Source of the DNA: Bordetella parapertussis
Lineage (GTDB): Bacteria; Pseudomonadota; Gammaproteobacteria; Burkholderiales; Burkholderiaceae_C
DNA length: 34,367 bases
Assembly (NCBI GenBank): GCA_945890735.1
Contig: CAMDCZ010000022.1
Coordinates: forward strand, 1-34,367
Reading direction: 5' to 3'
Below, one piece after another: positions 31,335 to 34,367 of the stretch. The first letter of the stretch is position 1, and every line of letters begins with the position of its first letter. The translations under genes were made by a program, and so were the position numbers. Below the pieces are notes generated by a model. It did no database searches. It was given only the letters and a program-made list of their open reading frames with translations, and was not told the origin of the DNA.

Positions 31335-31970
31335 TCAGTTGATTTTCAAAATAAACGGCAGGTACACAGAAATATTGCCGGCAGTTACATCCCCTTGTCC
31401 GGGTTGCAGGCTTGCCAAGATTGGGCTTTGATCGGCCAGCACGCGTGCGGCGACATAGCGGACGCCTAGATTCAACATCGGCTTGCCTGTTGCTTGACTG
31501 AATGCATCGTTCAATGCTTTGTTCAAAGTCTCTGGCTGGTTCAAATCCAGGGGCTTGAACACACCATCTTGACCGATCAAACCCAGCTGAACAAACATGT
31601 TTTGAGCGGGTCTTTGCGATGCACTGTTTTTCAGCAAACCGCTTTGTGTCACTGTGGCTGCCATGCCGGTGTCGAATACCAATTGCGAAGCAGTCGCGTT
31701 GAGGCAGCTGATCAATGCTTGATCCACATTGAATCGAAGCTGCACGGTGGTGATCGGGCTGTACGCGGCATTGATCAGCACGGTGGTTTGCATCTCCGGG
31801 AGATTGACCACGTATGTGTTGTCAGGATTGGCAGTCAACGGCGACAAGGCACAGGCGCTTTGCGTGATCACACCACCGATTTCCAAGGACGCCAGCGGTG
31901 GCGTGTTTTGCGCCCACAAGGCGGGACACACCATCAGCAAGCAAAGCCAAAGCATGTTTTGTCGTTTCAT
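31335..31970 (-). CDS. Minor fimbrial subunit
   Basis: Exported subunit of the fimbria, probably an adaptor or tip-near protein. The 211-residue precursor has a signal peptide ending near PALWAQ (about residue 20). The mature part has an N-terminal strand ASLEIGGVITQSAC and a final strand GNISVYLPFILKIN, features of a pilin that is chaperone-assembled, and two Cys (QSAC, ISCL). ATG 31970 is preferred over 31991 because it gives the shorter normal signal peptide. It lies 108 bases after the major pilin, beyond a strong hairpin. Confidence 0.75.
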   Translation of the reverse strand: MKRQNMLWLCLLMVCPALWAQNTPPLASLEIGGVITQSACALSPLTANPDNTYVVNLPEMQTTVLINAAYSPITTVQLRFNVDQALISCLNATASQLVFDTGMAATVTQSGLLKNSASQRPAQNMFVQLGLIGQDGVFKPLDLNQPETLNKALNDAFSQATGKPMLNLGVRYVAARVLADQSPILASLQPGQGDVTAGNISVYLPFILKIN

Positions 31971-32022
31971 GGGTTGTGGTGTCTTTCGCATTGACCGTCA
32001 TTCAGGCAGTTGTGCCGCAAGC

Positions 32023-32057
32023 ACCCAAAGGGGAAAGCCGCCTTTCCGCCTTTGGGT
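32023..32057 (-). promoter_or_regulatory. Intercistronic hairpin behind the major pilin gene
   Basis: On the minus strand ACCCAAAGG-C-GGAAAG pairs with CTTTCC-CCTTTGGGT, 15 bp with a single bulge, around a 4-base loop. It lies 21 bases past the pilin stop. No T-tract follows, so it is better read as an mRNA-stabilising or processing hairpin than as a terminator. Confidence 0.75.
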
Positions 32058-32078
32058 TGAATCCATCCTATTGGGGTG

Positions 32079-32759
32079 TCACTTGTACCAAACGGTCAAA
32101 GGGATGGAGGCTGAGAATGCGCCTGCAGTGGCTGCAGTCGCGGATGTTTTGGCGAATTGCGCGGTCAATGCAATGTTGCCTTTAGCATCTACAGCAGGTG
32201 CGCTTGTGTTTCCTGACAACAGGGTGCCGTAACCGACCGCCCCTTTGGACAAATCCAGAGCAGTTCCACCCACTGTGACAGGTGCAAGTTCTGTTCCCAC
32301 AGAAGTTTTGATCAGAACACCCACGTTTTGAGCCACAGAGGTAGTGGTTCCACCGCTCAACAACAGGGTTTGACCGCTTACTGTGGTGTACTGCGTGGAG
32401 GGCACGTTGATTCCAATGTCCCATTTGGTATTGCCTCCTCCCAAAGTGCATGACGTACCGTCGGCATTGGTGACTTTGAAGATCACCGTTTGAGCGTTGC
32501 CAAATATGCTGCCCGCTACGAGACCCGTCGCATTTGCAACTGTGACTGCGTAAGTACCTAAATTCAGCGTTTTGCTGCCTGAACCGGTTGAACCAGTGTC
32601 ACCCATGTCCAAGGTGCAGGTAGATGCTGAAATTTGACCATTGATATTCAATGTGCCTTGGTCTTTTGCCGCTTGGGCATTGGACTGGGCGTGAAAAGCC
32701 AAAAGGCCAACGATGCTGATGGCTGCAAAGACTTTGGTTGGGGCGAGTGGTCTGTTCAT
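32079..32759 (-). CDS. Major fimbrial pilin
   Basis: Likely main structural subunit of the fibre. The 226-residue precursor has a signal peptide (MNRPLAPTKVFAAISIVGLL onward, cut after AQA at 30). The mature N-terminus AKDQGTLNINGQISASTC is a donor strand followed by Cys48; Cys104 completes the disulfide. The last strand AFSASIPLTVWYK has the penultimate aromatic of pilins. AGGAG lies 10 bases before ATG 32759; the frame from 32828 has no such site. It is first in the minus-strand operon. The blocks CTLDMGD, KTLNLG, TVIF and NTKWDI recur in the divergent adhesin-like gene. Confidence 0.85.
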   Translation of the reverse strand: MNRPLAPTKVFAAISIVGLLAFHAQSNAQAAKDQGTLNINGQISASTCTLDMGDTGSTGSGSKTLNLGTYAVTVANATGLVAGSIFGNAQTVIFKVTNADGTSCTLGGGNTKWDIGINVPSTQYTTVSGQTLLLSGGTTTSVAQNVGVLIKTSVGTELAPVTVGGTALDLSKGAVGYGTLLSGNTSAPAVDAKGNIALTAQFAKTSATAATAGAFSASIPLTVWYK

Positions 32760-32834
32760 GTTGAAATGCTCCTGAAGTTGAAGAAGTGTATTTTCCAGAA
32801 TTGCTACCAAATGGTTCTTTGGATGCAATTGAGA

Positions 32835-32864
32835 ATCCTAAAGCACTCAATTTCAATTTGTCCA
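32835..32864 (-). promoter_or_regulatory. Candidate promoter of the pilin operon
   Basis: On the minus strand TGGACA (32859-32864) and TAGGAT (32835-32840) are 18 bases apart and match consensus at 5/6 and 4/6. A start near 32828 gives a leader of about 68 bases. Other AT-rich hexamers nearby make the choice uncertain. Confidence 0.35.
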
Positions 32865-32910
32865 TTTCTTTTTATTGATACCTAATTTTTCTTATTTATC
32901 AGTTGTTTTT

Positions 32911-32949
32911 TCATCAAATTTCCGATTTTGATATTGTAAATTTTGATGA
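32911..32949. repeat. Inverted and direct repeats in the fimbrial control region
   Basis: TCATCAAATTT (32911-32921) is the reverse complement, with one inserted T, of AAATTTTGATGA (32938-32949), with 16 bases between. ATTTTGAT occurs twice, at 32925-32932 and 32940-32947, 15 bases apart. The set has the size of an operator cluster. Confidence 0.5.
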
Positions 32950-33065
32950 TTTTAATTATTTAATACGCATAACGTGCTGTCCAGACCCCATGCGCCATGG
33001 TTGCCCGGCCCAATGACTCGCAACCTGACGACCAAGTGAATCAGGATGATGGCGCACAAACTAAC

Positions 33066-33071
33066 TATAAT
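33066..33071 (+). promoter_or_regulatory. -10 element for the adhesin-like gene
   Basis: A perfect TATAAT 66 bases before the ATG. The hexamer 17-18 bases upstream (AGGATG or CAGGAT) is a poor -35. The predicted start is near 33078, giving a leader of about 59 bases. Confidence 0.45.
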
Positions 33072-33136
33072 GTATCTGTTTTATGCTTTTCAACTGCATT
33101 CGTCATACCCATGTCAGGGTTTGAAAGGTACCGAGG

Positions 33137-34366
33137 ATGATTGACGTTTTAGCGATTTTCAAAGGGCAGGTGAACCCGGTCTTGGGGTCAATAAGCCAAC
33201 TGGTGTTGAAGTGTTGCCTGCTGTCAGGCTTGTGGCATGCAGGTCTGGTTCAAGCTGCTTGCGAAACTGCCTATGCCAAAGACAGAAAAACACCAGTGGT
33301 GAATCAGATCAACACTTTTTTCCAAGACCTGTCTATTCCTAAAAATGCAGTCAATGGAGATGTCGTGGCAACCACCACTTTCAGCGTCATCTTTCCTGGT
33401 TGCCAATTTCCAAACGGGAATTTTGGCCGGATCAAAGGTGCGTCTCTGCTTCGTTTCGCGCTGGAGTCGACAGCTCTTCCCAGTGGCGCGATTTACAACA
33501 ACGGCTTGTCTACCGGACTGAGCGTGACGAGCTCCAACTTGGTTTTCAACCGGTCCAATTGCAGCGGCAACACCCAAGGCACCAACGGCCTCATCCTTCA
33601 ATCCTGGGATAACGATGGGAACATTCCACATGCAGCGACATGTGATGTGTCCTATTCCATCACCTACACCTTCAAGCGAAATTCGCAAACCATTCAAAGC
33701 ATGGTTTTTCCAACGAGCAGCTATTCCTGGCTGGGAGCCCATATCTATAAAGATCAAAATGACAATTGGGGTTCAGTCTTAGAGAACTACCCCAAGTCTG
33801 CTGCCATCAACCCGGTTTTGCCGCCTGTCTACACCACGTGTTTGCTGGACATGGGTGACGGGGCTTCGACCAGCAGCGGGGTCAAGACAGTCAATTTAGG
33901 AAATTTCACAACAAGCAGCATGCCGCTTGCCAGTTATGGATTGTTCGGGCAACCCAAGACGGTTATTTTCAGCCTGAAGAACCAAGATGGAAGCCCATGC
34001 ACGTTTGGCTCTGAAAACACCAAATGGGATATTCGCTTTAACTTGCAATCCACCGAATACAACTCCGTCAATACCGGAAAGGTAGACTTGATCATGGGCA
34101 ACGTGTTTTCAGGTTCGACAAGCAGTGTCGGGATTTACTTGACTGGCGACTGGGGCCCCAACGTCACGGTAGGCAAATACCATGTGAGACCTTCTGTCCA
34201 GAAAAATTACCCTTTGGGCACGCTGTTGTCGACACAAACAACGCCTCAAGCCAATCCAAGCGACAAAATGGCTTTGACCGTGCAGTTTTACAAAAGACAG
34301 GCGGGTATAGAACTCTATCCAGGGGCCTTCACCAAAACACTCGCACTGGACATCATCTACCAGTGA
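33137..34366 (+). CDS. Two-domain fimbrial adhesin-like protein
   Basis: Probably the tip adhesin of the fimbria. The 409-residue precursor has a long signal peptide ending near LVQA (about residue 40). Residues 41-230 form a domain with four Cys (42, 89, 142, 169) that I do not recognise, likely two disulfides and a receptor-binding role. Residues 232-409 are a pilin domain with Cys235 and Cys288, closely related to the major pilin (CLLDMGD, NTKWDI) and ending LALDIIYQ. This is the FimH layout. AAAGG lies 8 bases before the ATG. It is encoded divergently from the rest of the operon, which is unusual. The stop is 1 base from the window end. Confidence 0.8.
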   Translation: MIDVLAIFKGQVNPVLGSISQLVLKCCLLSGLWHAGLVQAACETAYAKDRKTPVVNQINTFFQDLSIPKNAVNGDVVATTTFSVIFPGCQFPNGNFGRIKGASLLRFALESTALPSGAIYNNGLSTGLSVTSSNLVFNRSNCSGNTQGTNGLILQSWDNDGNIPHAATCDVSYSITYTFKRNSQTIQSMVFPTSSYSWLGAHIYKDQNDNWGSVLENYPKSAAINPVLPPVYTTCLLDMGDGASTSSGVKTVNLGNFTTSSMPLASYGLFGQPKTVIFSLKNQDGSPCTFGSENTKWDIRFNLQSTEYNSVNTGKVDLIMGNVFSGSTSSVGIYLTGDWGPNVTVGKYHVRPSVQKNYPLGTLLSTQTTPQANPSDKMALTVQFYKRQAGIELYPGAFTKTLALDIIYQ

Positions 34367-34367
34367 A

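Larger units (their letters stand above)
32760..33136. other. Divergent fimbrial regulatory region, AT-rich core
   Basis: No gene in these 377 bases. The stretch about 32860-32970 is very AT-rich. It contains the candidate pilin promoter (32835-32864), an imperfect inverted repeat (32911-32949), direct repeats ATTTTGAT at 32925 and 32940, and at the right end a perfect TATAAT for the adhesin. It looks like a control region bound by a nucleoid protein or regulator. The largest repeats found are too close to act as an invertible phase-switch. Confidence 0.6.

Noticed and set aside
30752..32759. Archaic (spore coat U) pilus subunits
   Set aside because: The pilins lack the pattern I know for that family, and the adhesin has the two-domain FimH layout of classical systems; the class remains unproven without a search.
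32911..32949. Inverted repeat as an invertible fim phase-switch
   Set aside because: Only 16 bases lie between the arms, no promoter lies between them, and no fimB/fimE-type recombinase gene is in the window.
1..34367. CRISPR arrays, insertion sequences, prophage or integrase genes
   Set aside because: No regularly spaced repeats, transposase or integrase motifs, or terminal inverted repeats flanking the fimbrial islet were seen.

Overview
The window looks like the chromosome of a betaproteobacterium of the order Burkholderiales, most likely family Comamonadaceae (a freshwater Limnohabitans- or Rhodoferax-like lineage is a guess, not a demonstration). The basis is gene order: proS/rppH divergent, rplU-rpmA-obgE-proB, the pil-coaE-zapD-mutT block, secA-argJ-ATPase, petABC-sspA-sspB, and hisI-hisE-hinT-tatABC-protease-nif3. 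Cytochrome b also carries the PVWY variant of the PEWY motif that I associate with these bacteria. No insertion sequence, prophage, CRISPR array or rRNA was seen.

Layout. 1-6150: housekeeping genes for prolyl-tRNA charging, RNA 5'-end processing, proline synthesis, ribosome assembly and the quinone side chain, then two small secreted proteins. 6446-9072: a small winged-helix protein followed by reduced PilB-like and PilC-like pilus assembly genes with no prepilin peptidase beside them. 9097-16909: coaE, zapD, a MutT-type Nudix gene, a P-loop ATPase, argJ, secA, a DciA-like protein and an acyltransferase. 16913-21010: on the minus strand, the cytochrome bc1 operon petABC, then sspA, sspB and tRNA-Thr(TGT), closed by a clear terminator. 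21157-26861: a minus-strand run with hisI-hisE, hinT, tatABC, a membrane-anchored HtrA protease, a Nif3-family protein and pdxA.

26909-34367 is the accessory part: a chaperone-usher fimbrial islet. On the minus strand, in transcription order, come a major pilin, a minor subunit, a very short subunit, a PapD-like chaperone and a 996-residue usher. A two-domain adhesin-like gene is divergent, on the plus strand. Its C-terminal half is a paralogue of the major pilin. The two arms face each other across a 377-base AT-rich region with direct and inverted repeats. The islet lies directly against hisI, where hisF would be expected, so it appears to interrupt the histidine operon.

The most unusual signal is in the usher. 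It carries about 130 extra residues between the signal peptide and the normal N-terminal domain, and this extension contains a stretch closely resembling the usher's own plug domain. A strong intercistronic hairpin behind the major pilin gene would explain how the pilin can outnumber the downstream products. The predicted logic is: pilins exported by Sec, held by the chaperone, polymerised through the usher, and capped by the divergently encoded adhesin.
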